NCBI GenBank assembly: GCA_001941025.1
Contig: MSHE01000037.1
Coordinates: 1-17,566 of the forward strand
DNA length: 17,566 bases
Direction of reading: 5' to 3'
Origin: Lachnospiraceae bacterium Zagget3
GTDB taxonomy: Bacteria > Bacillota_A > Clostridia > Lachnospirales > Lachnospiraceae
Each line of letters starts with the position of its first letter. Position 1 is the first letter of the stretch. Made by a program: the position numbers and the translations under genes. This document shows, piece by piece, positions 1 to 7,626 of the stretch. The notes beneath the pieces were generated by a model. The model worked only from the letters and a program-made list of their open reading frames with translations. It was not told the DNA's origin and made no database searches.

Positions 1-39
1 ACTGACAATAAGTTTACTTCATCTTGCAACCGCAAAATA

Positions 40-68
40 TTTCTTTCACGCGCGATTTATGGTATAGT
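40..68 (+). promoter_or_regulatory. Probable sigma-A promoter for the yhaM-like gene
   Basis: A TATAGT -10 element at 63-68 is preceded by TGG (60-62), which makes it an extended -10 type. The matching -35 position (40-45, TTTCTT) is poor. The ATG at 94 lies about 25 bases downstream of the -10. The rest of bases 1-93 shows nothing else I can support; a gene upstream of the window cannot be seen. Confidence 0.45.
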
Positions 69-93
69 AAGAAAAAACAGAAAGGCGAAAATT

Positions 94-1047
94 ATGAAAT
101 ACATTGAGACACTGCGCGAGGGCGACCATATCTCGGAGGTTTACCTGTGCAAGCAGAAGCAGACTTATATGACCAAGGCGGGGAAACCCTATGACTCCGT
201 GCTCCTACAGGACAGGACCGGCATGTTGGACGCGAAGATCTGGGAGGTGGGATCTCCCGGGATCGAGGAGTTTAATGCGCTGGACTACGTCTATGTGACC
301 GGCGACATCACCAGCTTTCAGGGCAAGCTCCAGATGAGCATAAAACGCGCGCGGCGCGTGGAGGATGCCGGCATCGACCCCACGGACTATCTCCCGGTCA
401 GCGAACGGGATATTCCGCAGATGTACACGCAGATCCTCGTTTACATCGATGGGATGAAGAGTCCGCATTTAAAAGAGCTGGCGAAGTCCTTTTTTGCCGA
501 CCCGGAATTCGCGAAGCGTTTTCAGGAGCATTCCGCCGCGAAGATGGTCCATCACGGCTTCGTGGGCGGTCTGGTCGAACACACGTTAAATGTGACGCAG
601 ACATGCGACTTTTTCTGCACCCAGTATCCGATGCTCAATCGTGACCTGCTGCTTACGGCGGCCCTGTTTCACGACATCGGGAAGCTCTCGGAACTGTCGG
701 ACTTCCCGCAAAATGACTATACGGACGACGGACAGTTGATCGGACATATCGTGCTCGGCGCGATGCAGGTACGGGATCATATCGAGGCGATTCCCGATTT
801 TCCCGAACGGACCGCTTCGGAGCTCATCCACTGTATCCTCGCGCATCACGGGGAGATGGAGTTTGGTTCGCCGAAGAAGCCGGCGCTCATGGAGGCGGTG
901 GCCTTAAGCTTTGCGGACAACGCGGACGCGAAGCTTGAGACGATGAAAGAGGCGCTGTCCGCGGTACCGGAGGGGAACACCCAGTGGCTGGGATACAACC
1001 GGCTGATGGAGAGCAACATCCGGCGCACCGGCAAGACGGAGGACTGA
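94..1047 (+). CDS. yhaM: 3'-5' exoribonuclease, YhaM family (OB-fold plus HD domain)
   Basis: This 317-residue protein matches the YhaM family in length and order. Residues 1-90 form an OB-fold-type nucleic-acid binding domain, with the segment VLLQDRTGMLDAKIWE at 36-51. An HD phosphohydrolase domain follows, with its metal ligands visible: HH at 153-154, EH at 162-163, HD at 193-194 (FHDIGKL), H218, HH at 251-252 and D275. In Bacillus, YhaM degrades RNA and single-stranded DNA from the 3' end, needs divalent metal and acts in the cytoplasm. The ATG at 94 follows AAAGGCG at 81-87. The next gene starts 16 bases after the stop, so the two are probably cotranscribed. No key residue looks missing. 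Family assignment is firm; the exact substrate is inferred from homologues. Confidence 0.9.
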   Translation: MKYIETLREGDHISEVYLCKQKQTYMTKAGKPYDSVLLQDRTGMLDAKIWEVGSPGIEEFNALDYVYVTGDITSFQGKLQMSIKRARRVEDAGIDPTDYLPVSERDIPQMYTQILVYIDGMKSPHLKELAKSFFADPEFAKRFQEHSAAKMVHHGFVGGLVEHTLNVTQTCDFFCTQYPMLNRDLLLTAALFHDIGKLSELSDFPQNDYTDDGQLIGHIVLGAMQVRDHIEAIPDFPERTASELIHCILAHHGEMEFGSPKKPALMEAVALSFADNADAKLETMKEALSAVPEGNTQWLGYNRLMESNIRRTGKTED

Positions 1048-1063
1048 CGCGGGAGAGTGCGGC

Positions 1064-2440
1064 GTGAAGAAAAATGAGGAATTTGTTTTAAAAATAGAAG
1101 ATCTGAGCGTCAGAGGAGAAGGCGTAGGACGGCATGAGGGCATGACTTTCTTTGTAAAGGATGCCCTCATCGGCGATCTGGCGAGGGTCGGTGTCACGAA
1201 GCTGAAAAAGACCTACGGCTTCGCGCGGCTGATCGAGATCGTAGAACCGTCTCCCGACCGCGTAGAACCGGTGTGCGCTTTTTCCCGGCCGTGCGGGGGA
1301 TGCCAGCTGCAGGCGCTTTCCTATGAGAAGCAGCTGGAGTGGAAGCAGGGGCTTGTGGAAAACGCGCTTATCCGGATCGGCGGTTTTTCCGATCTTCCGA
1401 TGGAGCCCATCATCGGGATGGCCGATCCGTTCCACTATCGGAACAAGGCACAGTTTCCGATCGGAACCGACCGGGACGGACAGATCATCACCGGTTTTTA
1501 TGCCGGGCGGAGCCATCGGATCGTTCCGAACCGGGACTGCGCGCTCGGCGTGCCGGCCGACCGGCAGATCCTGGATCTTGTGATCGATTGGATGGAGCGC
1601 TGTGGCATTTCCGCCTACGACGAGGCGACGGGAGAAGGGCTCCTCCGTCATGTGTTGATCCGCTGCGGATTCTCCACGGGGGAGATCCTGGTCTGCCTGA
1701 TCGTAAACGGCGACGGCCTGCCTCACGCGAAGGAATTGATCCAGGCGCTTGCCGCCGTACCGGGGATGACGAGCATTTCCTTTCACCGCAACACGCGGAG
1801 AGACAATGTGATCCTTGGGGAGGAAACGCGGGTGCTCTGGGGACAGGGATTTATTACGGATACGATCGGAGGCATCCGGTTTCAGATCTCGCCGGAGTCG
1901 TTTTATCAGGTCAATCCGGTGCAGACGGAGGTGATGTATCGGTTGGCCGCGGAGTACGCGGGCCTTCACGGAACGGAAACCGTGTGGGATCTCTACTGCG
2001 GCATTGGGACGATCTCGCTCTTTCTGGCGCGGGAGGCCGGACGGGTGTACGGGGTAGAGTGTGTTCCGCAGGCTGTCCGGGACGCGCGCAGGAACGCCGC
2101 GGAAAACGGGATCGCGAACGTGGAGTTTTTCGAGGGGAAGGCGGAGGAGATCTTTCCGGCGGGAGACAAAAGCGGGGAACCGACGCGCGCGGATGTGGTC
2201 GTTCTCGACCCGCCGCGTAAAGGGTGTGATCCGAAGCTGCTGCAGGCAATCCTGGACGCGCAGCCGACGCGGGTCGTGTATGTCAGCTGCAATCCGGCCA
2301 CCGTCGCCCGGGACGCGCGCGTTCTCTGTGACGGAGGCTATCGTCTTGCGCGGGTGCGTCCGGTGGATAATTTCTGCCAGACGGTCCACACGGAGTGCGT
2401 CCTTTTGCTGACCGCAGAGGCGGCAGAACGACCATGGTAA
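1064..2440 (+). CDS. rlmD: 23S rRNA (uracil-C5)-methyltransferase, RlmD/RlmCD (RumA) type
   Basis: This is an S-adenosylmethionine-dependent enzyme of 458 residues that makes 5-methyluridine in 23S rRNA. A TRAM-type RNA-binding domain lies at about 1-60. Iron-sulfur ligands are visible as C71, C77, C80 and C159. The Rossmann methyltransferase half carries DLYCGIGTISLF at 309-320, DPPRKG at 382-387 and the catalytic cysteine C409 in VSCNPATVARD. FYQVNP at 280-285 is also typical of the family. The start is GTG at 1064, preceded by GGGAGAG at 1051-1057. In Bacillus, one enzyme (RlmCD) modifies both the 747 and 1939 positions, so this protein may do both; the sequence alone does not decide between them. 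It sits 16 bases after the exonuclease gene, in a small RNA-metabolism operon. Confidence 0.93.
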   Translation: MKKNEEFVLKIEDLSVRGEGVGRHEGMTFFVKDALIGDLARVGVTKLKKTYGFARLIEIVEPSPDRVEPVCAFSRPCGGCQLQALSYEKQLEWKQGLVENALIRIGGFSDLPMEPIIGMADPFHYRNKAQFPIGTDRDGQIITGFYAGRSHRIVPNRDCALGVPADRQILDLVIDWMERCGISAYDEATGEGLLRHVLIRCGFSTGEILVCLIVNGDGLPHAKELIQALAAVPGMTSISFHRNTRRDNVILGEETRVLWGQGFITDTIGGIRFQISPESFYQVNPVQTEVMYRLAAEYAGLHGTETVWDLYCGIGTISLFLAREAGRVYGVECVPQAVRDARRNAAENGIANVEFFEGKAEEIFPAGDKSGEPTRADVVVLDPPRKGCDPKLLQAILDAQPTRVVYVSCNPATVARDARVLCDGGYRLARVRPVDNFCQTVHTECVLLLTAEAAERPW

Positions 2441-2465
2441 AGTGATATTTTTACCAAATTTTTCA
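2435..2465 (+). terminator. Weak possible terminator after rlmD
   Basis: TGGTAAA (2435-2441) can pair with TTTACCA (2450-2456) across an 8-base loop, followed by AATTTTTC. The 7-bp stem is AT-rich, so this is only a weak candidate. A second inverted repeat, CAAATT/AATTTG, sits just after at 2455-2472. Readthrough into the lipoprotein gene is possible. Confidence 0.3.
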
Positions 2466-2487
2466 CAATTTGTTTCGGGGAAAACTA

Positions 2488-2517
2488 TTGCATTCCTACA
2501 TATACCTGTGCTATAAT
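2488..2517 (+). promoter_or_regulatory. Sigma-A promoter of the acidic lipoprotein gene
   Basis: TTGCAT (2488-2493) and a perfect TATAAT (2512-2517) are separated by 18 bases. Transcription should begin near 2524, leaving a leader of about 80 bases before the ATG at 2606. No riboswitch fold was recognised in that leader. Confidence 0.75.
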
Positions 2518-2605
2518 CCTGTTGATTGAGGGCTGATAGCCCGAAAAAGAAAAAGATAACAGGCTGGAAAACGTTTTCGGCGCAGGAGTTAAGGAGGAAA
2601 ATGAA

Positions 2606-2950
2606 ATGAAGAGATGGAAAGTGCTTTTGATCGTTGGCGCACTGGCTGGCTGCATGCTTGGCGCAACCGCATGTAATACTGAAGCGGGTGAGGATGTCGA
2701 GGAAGCGGCGGAAGATGTCAAAGACGACGTCGTAGAAGCAGGTGAGGATGTCGTAGACACCGTGGAGGATATCGGCGAGACCACTGCTGACGCCGTGGAA
2801 GACGTCGTTGAGGACGTCAAGGAAGGTGACAGCGTCCAGGAGACAGCTGGGGATGTCAAAGAGGACATCAAGGAAGGCGTCGAGGAAGAGAAAGAAGATG
2901 TTGAGGCGAACAAAGAAGAGGCCGAAGAAAAAGAAGGTAAGACTGAGTAA
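2606..2950 (+). CDS. Small acidic lipoprotein with 11-residue amphipathic repeats
   Basis: The 114-residue product begins with a lipoprotein signal: MKRWK, a short hydrophobic stretch, then LAGC with the lipid-anchored cysteine at residue 16. A second cysteine is at residue 23. From about residue 26 the protein is nearly all D, E, V, A, K and T, arranged in 11-residue units that often end in ED (for example VKDDVVEAGED and VVDTVEDIGET). This hendecad pattern resembles LEA-type or apolipoprotein-like amphipathic helices. The function is not known; an extended or membrane-lying helix on the outer face of the cell membrane is an inference. The start is fixed by AAGGAGG at 2591-2597; the ATG at 2601 hits a stop after two codons. 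The gene has its own promoter and terminator, so it is a one-gene unit next to mgtA. Confidence 0.85.
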   Translation: MKRWKVLLIVGALAGCMLGATACNTEAGEDVEEAAEDVKDDVVEAGEDVVDTVEDIGETTADAVEDVVEDVKEGDSVQETAGDVKEDIKEGVEEEKEDVEANKEEAEEKEGKTE

Positions 2951-2970
2951 TTCGTTTTTCTTGTGATACA

Positions 2971-3007
2971 AAGAGTCCGGAGAGTAATTTCCGGACTCTT
3001 TTTTTCC
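2971..3007 (+). terminator. Rho-independent terminator after the acidic lipoprotein gene
   Basis: AAGAGTCCGG (2971-2980) pairs perfectly with CCGGACTCTT (2991-3000) around a 10-base loop, followed at once by a run of T. This is a textbook intrinsic terminator. It separates the lipoprotein transcript from mgtA, which starts only about 25 bases later. Confidence 0.93.
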
Positions 3008-3027
3008 GAAAGGGGGGGGTGAGCCGT

Positions 3028-5676
3028 ATGAAGCCGGGCCATTCCGTTCACAAACGCATATCGGATTATGCCCAGATGGACCCGAAGTTCCTCTTCCTGC
3101 ATCTGCGCGTGCCGGAAACGGGACTCACGGACGAGATGGCGGATCGGTTTCGTAAGCGCTACGGGGAAAATCTGCTGGTCGGGCAGAAGCGTGAGACGAC
3201 GGCGCACCTGTTTTTCCGGTCGTTTTTTACGCTGTTTTCCATTGTGCTGCTGATTTTGGCGGTGGTGTCCCTCTTTACGGATGTCATCCTGGTCCCGCGC
3301 GGGGACCGCAATATCGCGACGTTTGTCATCATCATCGTGATGTTTCTTGTCAGCGGCGCGATCCGCTTTGGCCAGGAGATGCGGGCGCGGAATGTCACGG
3401 ACCGGCTGATCCGGCTTATCGACACGACGGTACAGGTATGCCGGAACGGGAAGTGGCAGGAGCGTTCCTCCGCGGAACTGGTCGTCGGGGATCTCGTGCG
3501 CCTGGATGCCGGAGACCGCGTGCCTGCGGACATCCGCATAACGCGGGCGGAGGACTTTTTCGTATCCCAGTCCGTCATCACCGGTGAGAGCGGGAGCCTG
3601 GAAAAGACGGCGGATACGATCGACGGCCAGCCGGCCGGATTCGACGACTACGAGAATACGGTCTTCCTCGGGTCGACCGTCATCGGCGGCTTTGCTGAGG
3701 GTGTGGTTCTGGCCGTCGGCAGGGATACGCTTTACGGAGGGATCTCCACAGAGGAGAATGAGCGCAAGCGTGGATTTGACCGCGGGGAGAACTCCATTGC
3801 CCGGGTGTTGATCCGGTTTATGATCGTGCTCGCTCCCATCGTGTTTGTGGCCAGCGGCCTGACGAAGGGAAGCTGGCTTGGCGCGTTGGTTTTCGCGCTC
3901 TCTGTCGCCATCGGGCTGACCCCCGAGCTGCTTCCCCTGGTGGTCACGGCCTGCCTCTCGAAGGGCAGCTATCAGATGGGCCAAAAGCAGACTGTTGTCA
4001 AGACGCCCAACGCCATGCAGGGCTTCGGCAGCATGGACATTCTGTGTGTCGACAAGACCGGGACGCTCACGAGCGACCGGATTATTCTGGAATACTATAT
4101 GGACGTGCTGGGAAACGAGAGTATGGACACCCTGGACGCGGCGTATATCAACAGTTACTATCACACCGGTGTGGCCAATCCCTTGGACCATGAGATCCTG
4201 CGCGCGAACAAGATGCCGGGACAGAGAGACCACTTTGAACAGGTGATCAATGAGGCCCGGCAGCTGGACGAGGTCCCGTTTGACTATGACCGTATGTTTT
4301 CCAGCGTACTCGTGCAAAGGGGAGAAGAGAACACCCTGCTGGTCAAGGGCAATGTGGACCGGGTCATCGCTCGCTGCAAATATGTCGTATATGGCGGTGA
4401 GCGGCACGAGATCGGCGCCGACGGCGAGAGAAGCGCGCAGGAGATCGTGGACGAGATGCTCGAAGAGGGCATGAAAGTGCTCGCGGTAGCGGAAAAGCCC
4501 ATAGACAAGCGCACGGTGGAGCTTGCGGACGAGTATGACCTGACGCTGATGGGATTTCTCGCTTTCTTTGACGCGCCGAAACAGAGCGCGGCCAGCGCCA
4601 TCCAACAGCTGCAGGATCTTCATGTAGGCATCAAGGTCTTAACCGGTGACCACGAGGAGGTAGCTATCTCTATCTGCCGGCGGCTGGGCATCCCCACGGA
4701 GCATGTGATGACAGGGGTGCAGCTCGACGCGCTGATCAAAAACGACATTCCGGTCGCCGTGGAGCGCACGAGCATCTTCGCGGAGCTCTCCCCGCAGCAA
4801 AAAGCGCGCGTCGTGGGAATCCTGCAGGACAACGGACATGATGTCGGGTTCCTCGGAGACGGCATGAATGATCTGCACGCCGTGACCCGGGCGGATGTGG
4901 GCATCTCCGTCGACACCGCGACGGATGCCGTCAAGGAGAGTGCCGATGTCATCCTCTTAAAGAAAGATTTAAACGTGTTGGATGAAGGTGTCGCCGAAGG
5001 GCGCAGGGCTTTCGCCAACATGACCAAATACATCAAGATCACGGCATCGTCCAATTTCGGGAACATTCTGGCCATTGTGGTGGCGAGCATTTTGCTGCCG
5101 TTCTTCCCGATGACGGCGCTGCAGCTGCTGCTGCTCAATCTGTTGTACGGAATCCTGTGTATCGTTCTGCCGTGGGACAATGTGGACCCGGATATGACGG
5201 AGCGCCCGCTGGAGTGGAGCGGGTGGTCTCTGCGGCGGTTTATGCTCTTTTTCGGGCCGGTCAGTGCCGTGCTCGACTGTATGACATTCGCGTTTTTGTT
5301 CTTTTTTCTGTGCCCGACTGTGTGCGGCGGCGCGTTCGGCGTGCTCGGTGCCGCGGGGCAGGCGCATTTTATCGCGCTGTTTCAGACCGGGTGGTTTTTG
5401 GAATCCGTGTGGACGCAGATCCTCGTTTTGTATATGCTCCGCACGAAGCAAATGCCCTGTACGAAGAGCCGGCCCTCGAATTCCGTGATCCTGGTCACGC
5501 TGCTCGGGATCGCGGTGTTTACGGTCCTTACCTTTACGCCGCTCGGCGGATGGGTGGGGATGACCGTCATGCCTGCCTGGTTCTTCCTGTTTTTGGTGGG
5601 AATCGTCGGGTTATATTTCGCGTTGACCCGGATGATGAAGACGATCTACATCCGCAGATACCGGAATCTGATCTAG
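3028..5676 (+). CDS. mgtA: Magnesium-translocating P-type ATPase, MgtA/MgtB type (P3B)
   Basis: This is an ATP-driven membrane pump for magnesium uptake, about 882 residues long and close to the usual ~900. Numbered from the ATG, the actuator-domain TGES is at 185-188, the phosphorylated aspartate is D342 in DKTGTLT, and the hinge GDGMND is at 610-615. Two membrane helices lie at about 60-115, a pair at about 262-312 including GLTPELLP, and several more from about 674 to the end. TASSNFGN and the C-terminal FQTGWF segment are MgtA hallmarks. The hinge reads GDGMNDLHAV instead of the common GDGINDAPAL. The start is uncertain: GTG at 3019 falls inside the G-rich ribosome site (3012-3019), so ATG at 3028 is preferred. 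No promoter was identified in the ~20 bases after the terminator. A regulator gene follows after 15 bases. Confidence 0.9.
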   Translation: MKPGHSVHKRISDYAQMDPKFLFLHLRVPETGLTDEMADRFRKRYGENLLVGQKRETTAHLFFRSFFTLFSIVLLILAVVSLFTDVILVPRGDRNIATFVIIIVMFLVSGAIRFGQEMRARNVTDRLIRLIDTTVQVCRNGKWQERSSAELVVGDLVRLDAGDRVPADIRITRAEDFFVSQSVITGESGSLEKTADTIDGQPAGFDDYENTVFLGSTVIGGFAEGVVLAVGRDTLYGGISTEENERKRGFDRGENSIARVLIRFMIVLAPIVFVASGLTKGSWLGALVFALSVAIGLTPELLPLVVTACLSKGSYQMGQKQTVVKTPNAMQGFGSMDILCVDKTGTLTSDRIILEYYMDVLGNESMDTLDAAYINSYYHTGVANPLDHEILRANKMPGQRDHFEQVINEARQLDEVPFDYDRMFSSVLVQRGEENTLLVKGNVDRVIARCKYVVYGGERHEIGADGERSAQEIVDEMLEEGMKVLAVAEKPIDKRTVELADEYDLTLMGFLAFFDAPKQSAASAIQQLQDLHVGIKVLTGDHEEVAISICRRLGIPTEHVMTGVQLDALIKNDIPVAVERTSIFAELSPQQKARVVGILQDNGHDVGFLGDGMNDLHAVTRADVGISVDTATDAVKESADVILLKKDLNVLDEGVAEGRRAFANMTKYIKITASSNFGNILAIVVASILLPFFPMTALQLLLLNLLYGILCIVLPWDNVDPDMTERPLEWSGWSLRRFMLFFGPVSAVLDCMTFAFLFFFLCPTVCGGAFGVLGAAGQAHFIALFQTGWFLESVWTQILVLYMLRTKQMPCTKSRPSNSVILVTLLGIAVFTVLTFTPLGGWVGMTVMPAWFFLFLVGIVGLYFALTRMMKTIYIRRYRNLI

Positions 5677-5691
5677 GGAGGGGGAGATGCC

Positions 5692-6192
5692 ATGAAGAAA
5701 CACATTGGATTTATCAACCTGGACCCCTCCCTGATCGAGTGGATGCTGGAGGAACTGGAACATGCGCCCGACGACATAACCGGAGCGGCAGAGCTCATGG
5801 AGGCGTTGACAGATCTGGCGCAGGAGGAATCCGGTTCCCTGATGGTGGAGTCGAACGAAGGCGGATCCTCCGCACTCTCGCGCGACGAGATCGTCTGCGG
5901 CGAGCTGCGCATCTTTGTCCGCGCGCGCAAAGTGGTCCGCGGGGACGAGGAGATCTCTCTGACTCCGAAAGAGTTTGATATTTTGTACTTCCTGGCAAAA
6001 AACCGCGGGGAAGTGTTTACGAAGGAACAGATCTATCAGGCCGTGTGGGAGAATGAATATCTGCTGGATGACAGCAATGTCATGGCGTTTATCCGGAAAC
6101 TTCGCAAAAAAGTCGAGCCGAATCCGGATGAGCCGCAATATATCCTGACGATCTGGGGTATCGGGTACAAGTTTACCGACGCGTATGACTGA
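5692..6192 (+). CDS. Receiverless OmpR/PhoB-type winged-helix transcription factor
   Basis: The 166-residue protein carries a C-terminal OmpR/PhoB DNA-binding domain at about 69-166. This includes LTPKEFDILYFLAKNRGEVF, the recognition-helix region with NVMAFIRKLRKKV, and the closing wing ILTIWGIGYKF. The first ~65 residues are acidic and too short for a normal receiver domain of about 120 residues, and no DD pair or phosphorylatable aspartate pattern is visible. It therefore probably does not work as a classical phosphorylated response regulator. It begins 15 bases after the mgtA stop, behind a strong AGGGAGGGGGAG ribosome site, so it is almost certainly cotranscribed with mgtA. Control of the magnesium transporter is a natural inference but is not shown by the sequence. 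The domain call is firm; the target is unknown. Confidence 0.88.
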   Translation: MKKHIGFINLDPSLIEWMLEELEHAPDDITGAAELMEALTDLAQEESGSLMVESNEGGSSALSRDEIVCGELRIFVRARKVVRGDEEISLTPKEFDILYFLAKNRGEVFTKEQIYQAVWENEYLLDDSNVMAFIRKLRKKVEPNPDEPQYILTIWGIGYKFTDAYD

Positions 6193-6255
6193 TCGGGCGA
6201 AACAGTAAAACGAATGGAGAAACAGGAGCAAGACGAAAGAAGGGAGATGGGACTC

Positions 6256-6912
6256 ATGGCGGGAACGATCATCTGTTATGGCGATTCCAACACATACGGC
6301 TACGATCCGTGCTCGTTTTTGGGCGGGCGCTATCCGGAGGAGGCGCGCTGGCCGGAGATTCTCGACGCCGAGACGGAATGGACGGTGCGAAATTGTGGCT
6401 TAAACGGACGCTGCGTGCCTTATTTTTTGCCGGAGATCGAGCATGTCATACACCGCCTGCCGCAGTGGGCAGCGGAAAACGCCCCGGTATGGCTCTGGGT
6501 CATGCTCGGGACGAACGATCTGCTCCACAACGGGCAGATGACGGCGGAGTCCGTGACGGAACGGATGGAGCGGTTTTTAAAAAAGCTCATGGACTGTGAG
6601 GAAATCGCGGGAAGTGTACCCAGCGAAGAGGCTGTGAACGACGGGTCCGGCGAGGCGACTGCGGAAGGCAAGATCCGTCTGCGTCTCATCGCGCCGGTGC
6701 ATTTGCAGCGCGGAATGTGGGTTGAACTTGATGAGCAGTGCCGGGAATCGGAAAAACTGGATGGGTGTTATCGGGAACTGGCGAAGCAGCTCGGGATCGC
6801 GTTTACCTGCGCGGGAGATTGGGAGATTCCGCTGCTGTATGACGGGGTCCATTTTTCCGAGGAGGGAAACCGGAAGTTCGCGGACTGCGCGAAGCGGGAA
6901 TGCATAGGATAA
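6256..6912 (+). CDS. SGNH/GDSL-family hydrolase (esterase-like)
   Basis: The product is a 218-residue serine hydrolase of the SGNH fold. Block I is GDSNTYG, with nucleophile S11. Block II has G48/N50 in NCGLNGR, block III is GTND at 85-88, and block V is DGVHFS with D196 and H199. All catalytic positions are therefore present. The protein has no signal peptide and looks cytoplasmic. The family cleaves carboxylic esters or acetyl groups; the closest-looking named group is arylesterase-like, but the substrate cannot be read from sequence. An insert of about 20 acidic residues (115-137) precedes the last strand. The start at 6256 is chosen because AAGGGAG (6240-6246) is correctly spaced; an upstream in-frame ATG at 6214 has no ribosome site. 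It lies 63 bases after the winged-helix gene with no terminator between them. Confidence 0.87.
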   Translation: MAGTIICYGDSNTYGYDPCSFLGGRYPEEARWPEILDAETEWTVRNCGLNGRCVPYFLPEIEHVIHRLPQWAAENAPVWLWVMLGTNDLLHNGQMTAESVTERMERFLKKLMDCEEIAGSVPSEEAVNDGSGEATAEGKIRLRLIAPVHLQRGMWVELDEQCRESEKLDGCYRELAKQLGIAFTCAGDWEIPLLYDGVHFSEEGNRKFADCAKRECIG

Positions 6913-6931
6913 AAAATAGGGCAAAAAAATA

Positions 6932-6966
6932 ACACGGACCTGTTTCTCAGGCCCGTGTCTTTCTCT
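6932..6966. terminator. Bidirectional terminator between the hydrolase and PlsY-like genes
   Basis: ACACGG plus CCTG (6932-6942) pair with CAGG plus CCGTGT (6948-6958), with one A/C mismatch and a TTTCT loop. Read on the minus strand, the stem is followed by TATTTTTTT, a strong U-tract serving the PlsY-like gene. On the plus strand the tail CTTTCTCTCTT is weaker but usable. Confidence 0.8.
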
Positions 6967-6967
6967 C

Positions 6968-7603
6968 TTATTCCTGATTGACGGTCGTCTGCCCCAGCAG
7001 ATCCCCGTTTCGGACGCCAACGCAAAAACACTTCGCACAGATGATCGCGCATAGGATGATATAGGTCGGTTTTAGGATCGGATCTGTTGAAAAGATTGCG
7101 AGGACGACCAGAAAAATGCCAAAGCACAGAATCGTCCGAAGGTGCTGCGGGCGAACCCGGACGATCCAGCGAACCACGACATAGATCACGATCAAAAAGA
7201 AGATGATCCGGCTCTGCAAAAAGATGGCCATCAGGGTACCCCAGAACGGAGCGACACCCATCCCGCCGTTGCCGCGATGGTAAAGGGAAAACATGTGTCC
7301 CAATACGCCGGAAGCGATGACGAGCCCGAACAGTGGCGTGCGCACGTCCATCGGAATGAGGGCCTCCGCGATCGCGACGGGGGCAAAGCCCTTTCCCAGT
7401 TCACAGATGCCGGTCACAATGCCGAGGGGGGTTCCGCAATATTTAATTACATTGGATGTTCCCGGATTGCCGTCTTCGCTGACAGCCTCGATGTCGATGC
7501 CGCAGAATACGCGCGGCAGCCACTTCGCGAACAGGACGCTGCCCAACAGATAGCCGCCAATGCTGATTATAATGACAAGCTCAATGTATGTGGCCTCTTG
7601 CAT
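6968..7603 (-). CDS. Divergent PlsY-like membrane protein (glycerol-3-phosphate acyltransferase family)
   Basis: This 211-residue polytopic membrane protein resembles PlsY, which makes lysophosphatidic acid from acyl-phosphate and glycerol-3-phosphate. GGYLLGSVLFAKW at 16-28, DGNPGTSNVIK at 44-54, ELGKG at 68-72 and GHMFSLY at 102-108 align with PlsY landmarks. Differences are clear: the usual GGKGV phosphate-binding loop reads NGGMGV (112-117), losing the lysine, and the C-terminal HxxNIxRL-type motif is not visible. It may therefore be a paralogue with changed substrate or activity and not the housekeeping enzyme. The ATG at 7603 follows GGGAGAGAGAG on the minus strand. Its leader of about 87 bases is filled by 25-bp repeats. 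Fold assignment is good; enzyme activity is uncertain. Confidence 0.75.
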   Translation of the reverse strand: MQEATYIELVIIISIGGYLLGSVLFAKWLPRVFCGIDIEAVSEDGNPGTSNVIKYCGTPLGIVTGICELGKGFAPVAIAEALIPMDVRTPLFGLVIASGVLGHMFSLYHRGNGGMGVAPFWGTLMAIFLQSRIIFFLIVIYVVVRWIVRVRPQHLRTILCFGIFLVVLAIFSTDPILKPTYIILCAIICAKCFCVGVRNGDLLGQTTVNQE

Positions 7604-7626
7604 AACTCTCTCTCCCTATAAGTATC

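Noticed and set aside
1088..2971. Long open frame of 627 codons on the minus strand opposite rlmD
   Set aside because: It lies antisense to a clearly conserved enzyme, its translation is rich in R, H and P with no family pattern, and it also crosses the lipoprotein promoter and gene. It is a by-product of GC-rich codon use.
2950..3027. Magnesium riboswitch (M-box or mgtA leader) before mgtA
   Set aside because: Only about 20 bases lie between the terminator and the start codon, too short for such an element.
2485..4623. Open frame of 712 codons on the minus strand opposite mgtA
   Set aside because: It is antisense to all the catalytic motifs of the pump, crosses a strong promoter and terminator, and has low-complexity serine-rich sequence where it mirrors the acidic repeats.
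5157..5978. Open frame of 273 codons overlapping the end of mgtA and the regulator
   Set aside because: Both real genes have strong domain evidence in their own frames; this one has none.
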